Shown: positions 1 through 9,506, counted from the first letter of the stretch. The stretch: 12,806 nt of DNA from Burkholderiales bacterium (GCA_016791285.1 JAEUMX010000048.1:1-12806); one strand, 5' to 3'. The notes: generated by a model from the letters alone, not told the origin. A program made the numbers and translations.

Positions 1-16
1 GTCCCGCGCCGACGCG

Positions 17-235
17 CTATCCTGGCTTCGCGAGGCGCCTGGCGGCCTCCAGGGCCAACGGCGTCAGCCCGTCGCCGCCCGCGGTCGCGTGCGCGGCCAG
101 ACGATCGCGCATACGCGGATCCCAGAAGCGCTCGAGGTGCCCGGTCACACCCTTGACCGCTTCCTCATGGTCGGGTTCCGCCTGGAAAAAGCAGGCGATG
201 CTGTTGGCCATCTTGACGAGACGTTCGTAATCCAT
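17..235 (-). CDS. fdsD: NAD-dependent formate dehydrogenase delta subunit FdsD
   Basis: This 72-residue protein is the small delta subunit of the soluble NAD+-linked formate dehydrogenase. The family has no known redox centre and is thought to help assemble or stabilise the complex. Family features seen are the N-terminal MANSIACFF stretch (residues 9-17), the central HLERFWDPRMR block (33-43) and a C-terminal LTP-LALEAA segment. It is the last gene of the fds operon and begins 9 nt after the fdhD stop codon. The ATG at 235 is preceded by a GAGG Shine-Dalgarno sequence that overlaps the fdhD stop, which suggests translational coupling. Its stop (TAG) lies 16 bp from the window edge, so the operon's terminator is not visible. 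The family assignment rests on the sequence blocks plus position and is quite secure; the assembly role is family knowledge, not visible here. Confidence 0.9.
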   Translation of the reverse strand: MDYERLVKMANSIACFFQAEPDHEEAVKGVTGHLERFWDPRMRDRLAAHATAGGDGLTPLALEAARRLAKPG

Positions 236-244
236 CGAATTGCC

Positions 245-1066
245 TCAGGTTCGAAGTCGTGCGGCATGCGTGTAGGCCGTCTGCCGCCCTTCCCGCGCGA
301 AGCCGACCAGAGTGAGTTCGGCCGCCTGCGCCTGCCGGATGGCAAAGGCCGTGGGACCGGAGATGGCGGCCAGCAACGGGATGCGCGCCGTCGCCGTCTT
401 GTGCACTATCTCGTAGCTCGCACGGCTGGTGACGACGATGAATCCCGATGGCGCATCGGCCCTGTCGCGGGCGAGCGCACCGATCACCTTGTCGAGCGCA
501 TTGTGTCTGCCGACATCCTCGCGCAGGCAACGCAGATTGCCATCCGCGTCCGCCCACGCCGCCGCGTGCACCGCGCCGGTGATGCGGCCGAGTTCCTGAA
601 CCTGCTCAAGTGCGGCGATGGCCCGAGCGACCGCGTCGGCGCCGAACTGCACCTCGCCACGGACGGCGCTGACAGGACGCAGCGCATTCTCCAGCATCTG
701 TTCACCGCACAGTCCGCACCCCGTCCCGCCCGCGAGATTCTTCCGCCGGGCAGACAGCGCCTTCGAGCGGGATTTCGGCACGCTCACGTACACGGAGTAA
801 CCCTGCGCCTCCGGCACTACTTCGACGCCGCCGATCTCGTCCGCCGACGCGACCACCGCCTCGCTCAGACTGAAGCCGAAGGCGAAGTCCTCGAGGTCGA
901 GCGGGGAAGCCAGCATCACGGCAAACGGGTGGCCGTTGTAGACGAACGCAACCGGAACTTCCTCCGCCACCTCGTCGCGCACGCACCTGCGGGTGTCCGC
1001 ACCCAGCCGTTCCGCCTCGACTGTCAGGTGAGCGGATCCCAGACCCATCAAGTCGCAGCCGCTCAT
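245..1066 (-). CDS. fdhD: FdhD/FdsC, sulfur carrier for formate dehydrogenase maturation
   Basis: This is an FdhD-family protein (FdsC in fds operons). It takes sulfur from a cysteine desulfurase and transfers it to the bis-MGD molybdenum cofactor of formate dehydrogenase, without which the enzyme is inactive. At 273 residues it is of normal family length. The loop cysteines that carry the persulfide are present as GCGLC (C117 and C120). The conserved EDVGRHNALDK block is at 183-193 and the SRASYEIVHKTA segment at 214-225. The N-terminal AEEVPVAFVYNG motif (34-45) is also typical. The start at 1066 is 3 nt after the fdsA stop and has a poor Shine-Dalgarno; a second Met at codon 7 (1048) is possible. 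The tight spacing implies coupling to fdsA. Because an IscS-type enzyme normally supplies FdhD with sulfur, the broken iscS at the other end of the window is unlikely to be the cell's only copy. Confidence 0.96.
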   Translation of the reverse strand: MSGCDLMGLGSAHLTVEAERLGADTRRCVRDEVAEEVPVAFVYNGHPFAVMLASPLDLEDFAFGFSLSEAVVASADEIGGVEVVPEAQGYSVYVSVPKSRSKALSARRKNLAGGTGCGLCGEQMLENALRPVSAVRGEVQFGADAVARAIAALEQVQELGRITGAVHAAAWADADGNLRCLREDVGRHNALDKVIGALARDRADAPSGFIVVTSRASYEIVHKTATARIPLLAAISGPTAFAIRQAQAAELTLVGFAREGRQTAYTHAARLRT

Positions 1067-1069
1067 GGC

Positions 1070-3922
1070 TCAGGACGCAACTTGCGCGCTTTCGAGCAGC
1101 TCGCGCTGGTGCTCACTGAAGCTGCGGAAGCGCTTCTGCCATTCGGAAGGCTGGGTCACCGCCTCCACCTGTACGGCCGTCACCTTGTATTCCGGGCAGT
1201 TCGTCGCCCAGTCCGAATTGTCGGTGGTGATCACATTGGCACCGGACTCGGGGAAGTGGAAGGTCGTGTACACCACGCCCGGCTGCACGCGCTCGGTCAC
1301 GCGCGCCCGCAGGACCGTCTCACCGGCGCGGCTGCGGATGCCGACCCAGTCACCTTCGCGCACACCGCGCAGCTCTGCGTCGCTGGGGTGAATCTCCAGG
1401 CGGTCTTCGTCGTGCCAGGTCGAATTGGGCGTGCGCCGCGTCTGCGCACCAACGTTGTACTGGCTGAGAATCCGCCCCGTGGTGAGGATCAGCGGGTACT
1501 TGCGACTGGTACGCTCCTCGGTCGGGACATATTCCGTGACGAGGAAGCGCCCCTTGCCACGGACGAACTCACCCACGTGCATGGTCTGCGTGCCCACCGG
1601 ATGCTCGTCGGTGCACGGCCACTGGATGCTGCCGAGCGCGTCGAGCTTGGCATAGCTCACGCCGGCGAAGGTGGGTGTCAGGCGGGCGATCTCGTCCATG
1701 ATCTCGGACGGATGCCGGTACGGCATCGGATAGCCCAGCGCCTGCGCCAGCATGGCGGTGACTTCCCAGTCCTCCTTGCCCCCAAGCGGCGCGATCACCT
1801 TGCGCACCGGCGAGATCCGGCGCTCGGCATTGGTGTACGTTCCGTTCTTCTCGAGGAACGACGAGCCGGGCAGGAAAACGTGGGCGAACTTGGCCGTCTC
1901 GTTGAGGAAGAGGTCCTGCACGACGACGCATTCCATCGCCTCGAGCGCGGCCGTGACGTGCTGCGTGTCCGGATCCGACTGGGCGATGTCTTCCCCTTCG
2001 ATGTAGATGCCGCGGAAGCTGCCGTCGATGGCCGCGTCCAGCATGTTCGGGATGCGCAGCCCGGGCTCGGGATCGATGGGCACGCCCCACGAGGTTTCGA
2101 AGAGCTCGCGCACGGCGCTGTCGGACACATGCCGATAGCCCGGCAGTTCGTGCGGGAACGAGCCCATGTCGCATGCGCCTTGGACATTGTTCTGCCCGCG
2201 CAGCGGATTCACGCCGACGCCTTCGCGGCCGATGTTCCCCGTCAGCATCGCGAGGTTGGCGATACCGATCACGGTGGTCGAGCCCTGGCTGTGCTCAGTG
2301 ACACCGAGGCCGTAATAGATCGCAGCGTCGCCGCCCGTGGCGTACAAACGCGCCGCCGCACGGATGTCCGCCGCGGCCACGCCGGTTTCGGCTTCCAGCG
2401 CTTCCGGCGAATTGCGCTCTGCCGCGATGAAGGCTTTCCACTTGGCGTAGGCCTCAAGCTCGCACCGCTCCGCGACGAAGCGCTCGTTGGCCAGCCCCTC
2501 GGTCACGATCGTATGCGCGAGCGCATTGATCACGGCGACGTTGGTCCCCGGACGCAGCTTGAGATGGTGAGCCGCGGCCACGTGCGGCGAGCGCACGAGG
2601 TCGATGGTGCGCGGGTCGACGACGATGAGCTTCGCGCCCGCGCGAAGACGGCTCTTCATACGCGATGCGAACACCGGATGGCCGTCCGTGGGATTGGCGC
2701 CGATGACGAGCATCACGTCCGCCTGCATGACCGAGTCGAAATCCTGCGTGCCGGCGGATTCGCCGAGCGTGGCTTTCAGGCCGTAGCCGGTCGGGGAATG
2801 GCAGACGCGGGCGCACGTGTCGACGTTGTTGTTGCCGAACGCCGCGCGCACCAGCTTCTGCACGAGATAGGTCTCCTCGTTCGTGCAGCGCGACGAGGTG
2901 ATGCCGCCCACCGCGCCGCGCCCGTGCTTCGCCTGAATGCGCTTGAACTCGCCGGCAGCGTGAGCAACCGCCTCTTCCCAGGACACCTTGCGCCACGGAT
3001 CGCTGATCTTCTCGCGGATCATTGGCGTCGTGATGCGATCCGGATGCGTCGCATAGCCGAAGGCAAAGCGCCCCTTGACGCAGGAGTGGCCGTGATTCGC
3101 GTGCCCGTCCTTGTTCGGCACCATGCGGATCAGCTCCGAGCCCCGCATCTCGGCGCGGAACGAACAGCCGACGCCGCAGTAGGCGCAGGTCGTGACCACG
3201 CTGCGCGCCGGCTGTCCGAGTTCGATGACGGACTTCTCCATGAGGGTCGCGGTCGGGCACGCCTGCACGCACGCGCCGCAACTCACGCACTCCGAGCCCA
3301 TGAAAGTCTCGTCCATCCCGGCGGCGACCTTCGAGTCGAAGCCGCGGCCCTGGATCGTCAGCGCAAAGGTCCCCTGCGTTTCCTCGCACGCGCGCACGCA
3401 GCGCGAGCAGACGATGCACTTCGACGGATCGAAACTGAAGTACGGGTTCGAGCCATCGACCGGCGCATCGAGGTGATTCTCGCCGTCGTAGCCGTAACGC
3501 ACCTCGCGCAGTCCCACGGCACCCGCCGTGTCCTGCAGTTCGCAGTTGCCGTTGGCCGAGCAGGTGAGGCAATCGAGCGGATGATCGGAGATGTAGAGCT
3601 CCATGACGCCGCGCCGGATCTGCGCGAGCTTCTCCGTCTGTGTCCGCACCACCATGCCGTCGCTGACCGTCGTCGTGCATGACGCCGGATAACCCTTGCG
3701 GCCGTCGATCTCGACCAGGCACAGGCGGCAGGAACCGAAGGGCTCCAGGCTGTCGGTCGCGCAGAGCTTCGGTATCGCCACGCCCGCCTCGCCAGCGGCG
3801 CGGATCACCGACGTGCCCTCCGGCACGCTCACCGGGATGCCGTCCACTTCCAGGTTCACCATGCGCTCTGACTCGCGCGCTGGCGTGCCGAAGTCCTCGG
3901 TCCGGATGCTTGCAGTCGTCAT
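1070..3922 (-). CDS. fdsA: NAD-dependent formate dehydrogenase, molybdenum catalytic alpha subunit FdsA
   Basis: This 950-residue catalytic subunit oxidises formate to CO2 at a Mo-bis-MGD centre and passes electrons through Fe-S clusters to FdsB in the cytoplasm. Its NuoG-like N-terminus has [2Fe-2S] ligands C54, C65, C68 and C82, then the His-ligated cluster H114, C118, C121 and C127. Two ferredoxin-type [4Fe-4S] motifs follow (C169/172/175/179 and C212/215/218/222). The molybdopterin oxidoreductase part opens with a [4Fe-4S] motif at C246/249/253/281. The Mo ligand is a cysteine in ARVCHSPT (C374-H375), not selenocysteine. The C-terminal molydopterin dinucleotide-binding domain (about 820-930) includes TTGRILSQYNVG and an FHFPE segment. 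Length matches characterised homologues. The ATG at 3922 has an AGGA Shine-Dalgarno and lies 24 bp after fdsB. No Tat signal is seen, which fits a soluble cytoplasmic enzyme. All key ligands are intact. Confidence 0.98.
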   Translation of the reverse strand: MTTASIRTEDFGTPARESERMVNLEVDGIPVSVPEGTSVIRAAGEAGVAIPKLCATDSLEPFGSCRLCLVEIDGRKGYPASCTTTVSDGMVVRTQTEKLAQIRRGVMELYISDHPLDCLTCSANGNCELQDTAGAVGLREVRYGYDGENHLDAPVDGSNPYFSFDPSKCIVCSRCVRACEETQGTFALTIQGRGFDSKVAAGMDETFMGSECVSCGACVQACPTATLMEKSVIELGQPARSVVTTCAYCGVGCSFRAEMRGSELIRMVPNKDGHANHGHSCVKGRFAFGYATHPDRITTPMIREKISDPWRKVSWEEAVAHAAGEFKRIQAKHGRGAVGGITSSRCTNEETYLVQKLVRAAFGNNNVDTCARVCHSPTGYGLKATLGESAGTQDFDSVMQADVMLVIGANPTDGHPVFASRMKSRLRAGAKLIVVDPRTIDLVRSPHVAAAHHLKLRPGTNVAVINALAHTIVTEGLANERFVAERCELEAYAKWKAFIAAERNSPEALEAETGVAAADIRAAARLYATGGDAAIYYGLGVTEHSQGSTTVIGIANLAMLTGNIGREGVGVNPLRGQNNVQGACDMGSFPHELPGYRHVSDSAVRELFETSWGVPIDPEPGLRIPNMLDAAIDGSFRGIYIEGEDIAQSDPDTQHVTAALEAMECVVVQDLFLNETAKFAHVFLPGSSFLEKNGTYTNAERRISPVRKVIAPLGGKEDWEVTAMLAQALGYPMPYRHPSEIMDEIARLTPTFAGVSYAKLDALGSIQWPCTDEHPVGTQTMHVGEFVRGKGRFLVTEYVPTEERTSRKYPLILTTGRILSQYNVGAQTRRTPNSTWHDEDRLEIHPSDAELRGVREGDWVGIRSRAGETVLRARVTERVQPGVVYTTFHFPESGANVITTDNSDWATNCPEYKVTAVQVEAVTQPSEWQKRFRSFSEHQRELLESAQVAS

Positions 3923-3946
3923 CTGTGTGTCCTTTGCGGTGAGGGA

Positions 3947-5512
3947 TCAGGCGGCGGCCGCGGCTGCGAGCGGCTCGCGCGCCAGGCCGAAGTCTTCGGG
4001 AAAGTGCTTGAGCGCGCTCAACACGGGAAACGGCGCCATCCCGCCGAGCGCGCACAGCGAACCATGCAGCATCGTGTCGCACAGGCTTTCGAGCAGGGTC
4101 ACGGCTGCGCCGCGGTTACGCCCGGCAATGATCTTGTCTATGGTCTCGGCACCGCGCGTGGAGCCGATCCGGCACGGCGTGCACTTGCCGCACGACTCGA
4201 TCGCGCAGAACTCCATCGCGTACCGGGCCATCTTCGCCATGTCGACCGTGTCGTCGAACACGACGATGCCGCCGTGGCCGAGCATCGCACCGATGCCCGA
4301 GAAGGCTTCGTAGTCGACCGGCACATCGAACTGGGATTCGGGCAGATACGCCCCGAGCGGTCCGCCCACCTGCACCGCCCGAATCGGCCGGCCCGACGCC
4401 GAGCCGCCGCCGAAGTCGTAGAGCAGTTCGCGCAACGTGACGCCGAAGGCCTTCTCGATCAGCCCGCCGTGCTTGATGTTGCCGGCGAGCTGGATGGGCA
4501 GCGTGCCGCGCGAGTGGCCCTGGCCGAAGTCGCGATAGAACTTCGCGCCGCGCTCGAAGATGATCGGCAGCGACGTGAAGGTGATCACGTTGTTGACGAG
4601 GGTCGGCTTGCCGAAGAGACCGGATATCGCCGGGATCGGCGGCTTGAAGCGAACGACGCCGCGCTTGCCTTCGAGACTCTCGAGCAGTGATGTCTCTTCG
4701 CCGCAGATATAGGCGCCGGCACCGCGCCGCACTTCCAGATCGAAGCGGCGACCCGAGCCCAGCACATCCGGCCCGAGCGCGCCCAGTTCATACGCGAGGG
4801 CGATGGCGGCGTTCATCGCGCGCTCCGCATGCGGGTATTCGGAGCGCAGATAGACGTAGCCCTGCGTGGCGCCGATGGCGAGGCCGGCGATCGCCATGCC
4901 CTCGATCAGAAGGAACGGGTCGCCTTCCATGGTCATGCGATCGGAGAAGGTGCCCGAGTCGCCTTCGTCGGCGTTGCAGACCACGTATTTCTGGTCGGCC
5001 GGCGTCTCGAGTACCGTCTTCCACTTGATGCCGGTCGGAAACGCGGCACCTCCGCGCCCGCGAAGGCCGGACTCGATGACGGTGGCGACCGTATCGCCCG
5101 GCGCCATGGCCACGGCGTTGCGCAGTCCGCGCCAGCCGCCGCCCGCCTCGTAGTCGGCCGTAGAAAGGGGATCGATGACGCCGATGCGGGCAAAGCAGAA
5201 GCGCTCCTGCCGCGCCAGGAACGGGTGCGCCTCGACCTTGCCGATGGCGCGCGGATGGGGCTTGCCCGCGAGGAAACCGCTGTCGAACAGGGAAGCAACG
5301 TCGGCGGGTACGACCGGTCCATAGCCCATGCGCCCGGCCGGGGTTTCCACCTCGACCAGCGGCTCGAGCCACATCATGCCGCGCGACCCATTGCGGATCA
5401 CGACCACCTCTTCGCCGCGCCGCTGCGCTTCGGTGGCGATGGCCTGTGCAACCGCATCCGCACCCACGCTGAGCGCGCTGGAGTCGCAGGGAACGAACAC
5501 TTTCACGCTCAT
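3947..5512 (-). CDS. fdsB: NAD-dependent formate dehydrogenase, FMN/NAD+ beta subunit FdsB
   Basis: This 521-residue NuoF-like subunit receives electrons from FdsA and reduces NAD+ to NADH through FMN. Residues 1-90 form a thioredoxin-like N-terminal domain, as in other FdsB and hydrogenase HoxF proteins. The FMN/NAD motifs follow: GRGGAAFP at 152-159, CNADEGDSGTF at 179-189 and GAGAYICGEETSLLESLEG at 264-282. The [4Fe-4S] ligands are C441, C444, C447 (ESCGKCTPCR) and C487. The frame is open 33 codons further upstream, inside fdsG, but the ATG at 5512 is preferred. It has a GGAGG Shine-Dalgarno 7 nt away, forms a 4-bp ATGA overlap with the fdsG stop, and gives the usual N-terminus (MSVKVFVP). 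The protein ends in a short alanine run. It is co-transcribed with fdsG and fdsA. Confidence 0.97.
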   Translation of the reverse strand: MSVKVFVPCDSSALSVGADAVAQAIATEAQRRGEEVVVIRNGSRGMMWLEPLVEVETPAGRMGYGPVVPADVASLFDSGFLAGKPHPRAIGKVEAHPFLARQERFCFARIGVIDPLSTADYEAGGGWRGLRNAVAMAPGDTVATVIESGLRGRGGAAFPTGIKWKTVLETPADQKYVVCNADEGDSGTFSDRMTMEGDPFLLIEGMAIAGLAIGATQGYVYLRSEYPHAERAMNAAIALAYELGALGPDVLGSGRRFDLEVRRGAGAYICGEETSLLESLEGKRGVVRFKPPIPAISGLFGKPTLVNNVITFTSLPIIFERGAKFYRDFGQGHSRGTLPIQLAGNIKHGGLIEKAFGVTLRELLYDFGGGSASGRPIRAVQVGGPLGAYLPESQFDVPVDYEAFSGIGAMLGHGGIVVFDDTVDMAKMARYAMEFCAIESCGKCTPCRIGSTRGAETIDKIIAGRNRGAAVTLLESLCDTMLHGSLCALGGMAPFPVLSALKHFPEDFGLAREPLAAAAAA

Positions 5513-5979
5513 TGCGCTTCCTCCAGCGATGCGAGCAGCGCTTCGAGCCGTTCGGCCGTCATGCGCCCGTGCGGTACGCCATCGACCATGACCGCGGGTG
5601 AACAGGCGCACTGGCCGAGACAGTAAACCGGCTCGAGGGTGAGGTTTCCGTCCGCGGTGGTTTCGTGGAAGTCGATGCCCAGGCGTTCGCGCGTGTGCGC
5701 CGCGAGCGCGTCACCGCCCATGCTCTGGCAGGCTTCCGCGCGGCACATCTGCAGCACGTGACGCCCCGCCGGCCGCACGCGAAAGTGGTGGTAGAAAGAG
5801 ACTACGCCGTGGACCTCCGCGCGGGAGAGGTTGAGCGCGCTGGCGATCGTTGGAATGGCCGCTGGCGGCACGTGACCGACATCGTCCTGGATCGCATGGA
5901 GAATCGGCAGAAGCCCGCCCGGCACGTCCTTGAACCGCGCCACCGCCTCGTCGACGCTGCGCGACACCGCTGAATCCAT
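5509..5979 (-). CDS. fdsG: NAD-dependent formate dehydrogenase, [2Fe-2S] gamma subunit FdsG
   Basis: This 156-residue NuoE-like protein carries one [2Fe-2S] cluster and is part of the diaphorase module with FdsB. The four ligands are in the thioredoxin-like fold: C79 and C84 (CRAEAC) and C120 and C124 (CLGQC). The helical N-terminus with LPILHAIQDDVGHVPP (24-39) and EVHGVVSFYHHF (55-66) is typical of the family. It is the first gene of the operon. The ATG at 5979 follows a very strong purine-rich Shine-Dalgarno (GGAGGAGGG, plus-strand 5982-5990). A short hairpin sits directly upstream of that site and might influence translation. The stop overlaps the fdsB start by 4 bp. Confidence 0.97.
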   Translation of the reverse strand: MDSAVSRSVDEAVARFKDVPGGLLPILHAIQDDVGHVPPAAIPTIASALNLSRAEVHGVVSFYHHFRVRPAGRHVLQMCRAEACQSMGGDALAAHTRERLGIDFHETTADGNLTLEPVYCLGQCACSPAVMVDGVPHGRMTAERLEALLASLEEAQ

Positions 5980-5993
5980 ACACCCTCCTCCGG

Positions 5994-6009
5994 CGACCCT
6001 TCAGGGTCG
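5994..6009 (-). promoter_or_regulatory. Short hairpin in the fdsG 5' leader
   Basis: The plus-strand sequence CGACCCT-TC-AGGGTCG is a perfect inverted repeat. In the fds mRNA it would fold as a 6-bp stem (CGACCC/GGGUCG) closed by a UGAA tetraloop. It lies 3 nt upstream of the GGAGGAGGG ribosome-binding site of fdsG. It may stabilise the 5' end, tune translation, or act as a DNA operator. The repeat is directly visible; any function is inferred. Confidence 0.45.
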
Positions 6010-6037
6010 TGCTGTCCCACCTTGGACCGAAACATCC

Positions 6038-6057
6038 ATATGCTCGTTTCTGCATAT
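6038..6057. promoter_or_regulatory. Candidate operator, AT-rich inverted repeat in the fds divergent spacer
   Basis: ATATGC-N8-GCATAT is a perfect 6-bp inverted repeat in an otherwise GC-rich region, midway between fdsG and the divergent ModE-like regulator gene. ModE proteins bind AT-rich inverted repeats with TATA-containing half sites, so this is the best candidate site for the neighbouring regulator. It overlaps the TATAAT box of the regulator gene, so binding there could repress that gene while acting on fds. The repeat is seen; the binding partner is inferred. Confidence 0.4.
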
Positions 6058-6060
6058 AAT
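6055..6060 (+). promoter_or_regulatory. Candidate -10 box for the ModE-like regulator gene
   Basis: A perfect TATAAT lies 71 nt upstream of the ATG at 6131, on the same strand as the regulator gene. No good -35 hexamer is found at 16-18 nt upstream (sequences near 6031-6038 do not resemble TTGACA), so the promoter may be weak or need an activator. The box overlaps an inverted repeat that could be an autoregulatory operator. Confidence 0.4.
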
Positions 6061-6071
6061 GCGGCTATTCC

Positions 6072-6102
6072 CTGCCGAGCGAGCACGTTAGCAACTCGGC
6101 AG
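6072..6102. promoter_or_regulatory. 8-bp inverted repeat in the fds divergent spacer
   Basis: CTGCCGAG at 6072-6079 is repeated in inverse as CTCGGCAG at 6095-6102, with a 15-nt spacer. It lies between the TATAAT box and the start of the regulator gene. In the regulator's transcript it could form a 5' leader hairpin; as DNA it could be a second protein-binding site, with half-sites about two helical turns apart. No T-run follows, so it is not a classical terminator. Confidence 0.4.
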
Positions 6103-6130
6103 ACAGGTTTCAATATGTGAAAAAGTGCCT

Positions 6131-7237
6131 ATGAAGCGTCTCAGCATCAAGTCGACATGGGTCGTCGAAAGCGAAGACGGGCAGCGCCTCGGGCCGGAGT
6201 TGTTCGCCCTGTTGCACGCGATCCACGAGGCGGGAAAACTGTCCGGCGCGATCGAGCGGGTCGGGCTTTCGTACCGCCATGCATGGAACCTGGTCGAAGG
6301 CTGGCATGCCTTCTTCGGCGCGCCGCTGGTGCGTTTCGAGCGCGGCAAGGGCGCCCTGCTCACACCCCTGGGAAAGAGACTGTTGTGGGCGGAACAGCGT
6401 GTCAGCGCACGGCTCGGCCCGCAGCTCGATTCGGTGGCGTCCGAGCTCAATCTCGAGATCAACCGGCTGCTCGACACCGCGGCGTCCACCATCCGCATCC
6501 ATGCGGCGCACGGCTTCGCCGTGGCGCGCATCCCTGAACTCCTCAAGGAGCAAGACCGCCTTCAGGTCGACTTGCGCTACGTCGGGAGCGTCGAAGCGCT
6601 GCTCTCCCTGGAGAAAGGCACTTGCGATCTCGCCGGCCTGCACGTGCCGGAGGGCGAATTCGCCCGCCCTGCGCTCGCCAAGTACGCCCGCTGGCTGCGG
6701 CCGCGCAAGCAGCGCGTCATCCACCTCGTCACGCGGACGCTGGGGTTGTTCGTGGCGAGCGGCAACCCGAAGGGCATAGAGGACGTGCAGGACCTGACGC
6801 GCGCCGATGTCGTCTTCATCAACCGCCAGAAGAACTCCGGCACGCGACTGCTCTTCGACCAGGTGTTGGCCGCCGCGAACATCGACGCCCGCACCATCCG
6901 CGGATACCGCACGGAGGAGTTCACGCACTCGGCCGTCGCCGCCTACGTCGCGAGCGGCGCCGCGGATGCCGGATTCGGCGTGGAGCCGGCGGCCCGGCAG
7001 TTCCGCCTGGACTTCGTCCCGCTCTCGCGCGAGCGCTACGTCTTCATCTGCAATCAGGCGGCGACCGAGAGGCCCGATGTCGTCGCCTTCCTCGATCATC
7101 TCAAGAGCGAGCGCTTCGGTCGCATGGTGGCGGAGCTTCCCGGCTATTCCACACCGCGGATCGGCGAAGTCGTGCGCCTGGAAGAAGCCATACCGGAACT
7201 GCTCGACCGCCGCCGCAAGGTCGATCGCGCCGCGTGA
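6131..7237 (+). CDS. ModE-type HTH regulator with PBP-like ligand domain, likely regulator of the fds operon
   Basis: This 368-residue regulator has two parts. Residues about 20-95 form the ModE/LysR-like winged helix, including SGAIERVGLSYRHAWNLVE (38-56) and the wing GKGALLTPLGKRLL (72-85). Residues about 118-345 are a periplasmic-binding-protein-like sensor, with VFINRQKNSGTRLLFD (228-243), an AAYVASGAADAGFGVE segment (270-285) and a GYSTPRIGEV ending. The C-terminal molybdate-binding Mop/TOBE domain of classic ModE is absent. Proteins of this design often sit beside molybdoenzyme genes, and a divergent regulator called fdsR is known for this operon type in Cupriavidus. I infer it controls fds in response to molybdate, formate or a related small molecule. 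The ATG at 6131 was chosen; a GTG at 6125 is an alternative, and neither has a strong Shine-Dalgarno. It is transcribed away from fdsG. Confidence 0.88.
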   Translation: MKRLSIKSTWVVESEDGQRLGPELFALLHAIHEAGKLSGAIERVGLSYRHAWNLVEGWHAFFGAPLVRFERGKGALLTPLGKRLLWAEQRVSARLGPQLDSVASELNLEINRLLDTAASTIRIHAAHGFAVARIPELLKEQDRLQVDLRYVGSVEALLSLEKGTCDLAGLHVPEGEFARPALAKYARWLRPRKQRVIHLVTRTLGLFVASGNPKGIEDVQDLTRADVVFINRQKNSGTRLLFDQVLAAANIDARTIRGYRTEEFTHSAVAAYVASGAADAGFGVEPAARQFRLDFVPLSRERYVFICNQAATERPDVVAFLDHLKSERFGRMVAELPGYSTPRIGEVVRLEEAIPELLDRRRKVDRAA

Positions 7238-7281
7238 CGACATGAACCCGCGCTGCGGCGTTTCGATCAACCGCAAGACCC

Positions 7282-7290
7282 TGTTATAGT
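7282..7290 (+). promoter_or_regulatory. Extended -10 promoter of typA
   Basis: TGTTATAGT matches the extended -10 pattern (TGnTATAnT) and ends 30 nt before the typA ATG. The -35 region near 7262-7267 (TTCGAT) is poor, as is common for extended -10 promoters. This would give a short leader and independent expression of typA from the upstream regulator gene. The match is seen; activity is inferred. Confidence 0.5.
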
Positions 7291-7320
7291 TTCGGGTTTT
7301 TCCTGATCCGGCAGCCTCCC

Positions 7321-9153
<1,833 letters not shown>

Positions 9154-9163
9154 GCCGGCCCCA

Positions 9164-9502
9164 TCAACGCAGCTTGGGGTTGAGCGAGCCTCGGTTGTAA
9201 TCCGGATCACCCGGACAGATACGGCGCCCGACGCCGAACAGCCCGCCCTGACAATAGCGGTCATCGGCACGCGCCGCCGCTGCGGCGGCGGGCTGAGCCT
9301 TGGCGGATCCGGCCTGAGCCGCGGACGGCGCGCTCGCCCCGTCCGCGGTACCGAACTCCCAGCGTCCGTCGGCATGCAGGATGACCTTGCGTCCGTCCTC
9401 GGTGGTCGCCTGCAGCGGTGGCTCCGCCGCCTGAACGGCGGCGATTGCGCACATCCCCAAACCCCACGCCAGCGCCTGCCGCCATGCCTTCGATTTCAGC
9501 AT
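9164..9502 (-). CDS. Small secreted protein of unknown function
   Basis: This 112-residue protein has a clear Sec signal peptide: basic MLKSKAWRQ, a hydrophobic core, and a likely cleavage after AVQA (residue 25). The mature part begins with TEDGRKVILHADGRWEF (34-50), a short beta-rich pattern common in small envelope proteins of proteobacteria. A low-complexity Ala/Ser/Pro linker follows (56-78). The C-terminal piece has two cysteines (C84, C96) that could form a disulfide, in a Gly-rich context (GGLFGVGRRICPGDP). I do not recognise a named family. It starts 4 bp after the stop of the upstream 165-aa gene, so the two are probably co-transcribed. Its 3' end converges on typA with 10 bp between, leaving no room for a separate terminator. 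Confidence 0.72.
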   Translation of the reverse strand: MLKSKAWRQALAWGLGMCAIAAVQAAEPPLQATTEDGRKVILHADGRWEFGTADGASAPSAAQAGSAKAQPAAAAAARADDRYCQGGLFGVGRRICPGDPDYNRGSLNPKLR

Positions 9503-9506
9503 CGCC

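Noticed and set aside
89..3682. A 1197-codon open frame on the plus strand, opposite the fdsA-fdhD-fdsD genes
   Set aside because: It is fully antisense to well-identified genes, its translation is Arg/His/Ala-rich low-quality sequence without any domain, and such long open frames are expected opposite high-GC genes with biased third positions.
3947..5611. An fdsB start 33 codons upstream of the chosen ATG
   Set aside because: The extra N-terminus lies inside fdsG in another frame, is Arg-rich and unlike FdsB proteins; the ATG at 5512 has a strong Shine-Dalgarno and an ATGA overlap.
6089..6094. TTGCTA on the minus strand as the -35 of the fds operon promoter
   Set aside because: No acceptable -10 hexamer lies 16-18 nt downstream (GGAATA or GAATAG only), so I could not define the fds promoter.
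7228..7260. CGCCGC/GCGGCG inverted repeat after the regulator stop as a terminator
   Set aside because: The arms are short and GC-only with a 21-nt loop and only three T after the stem; such pairs are common by chance at this GC content.
6110..7276. A 388-codon minus-strand frame opposite the ModE-like regulator
   Set aside because: The plus-strand frame encodes a clear HTH plus PBP-like protein, while this one shows no family features.
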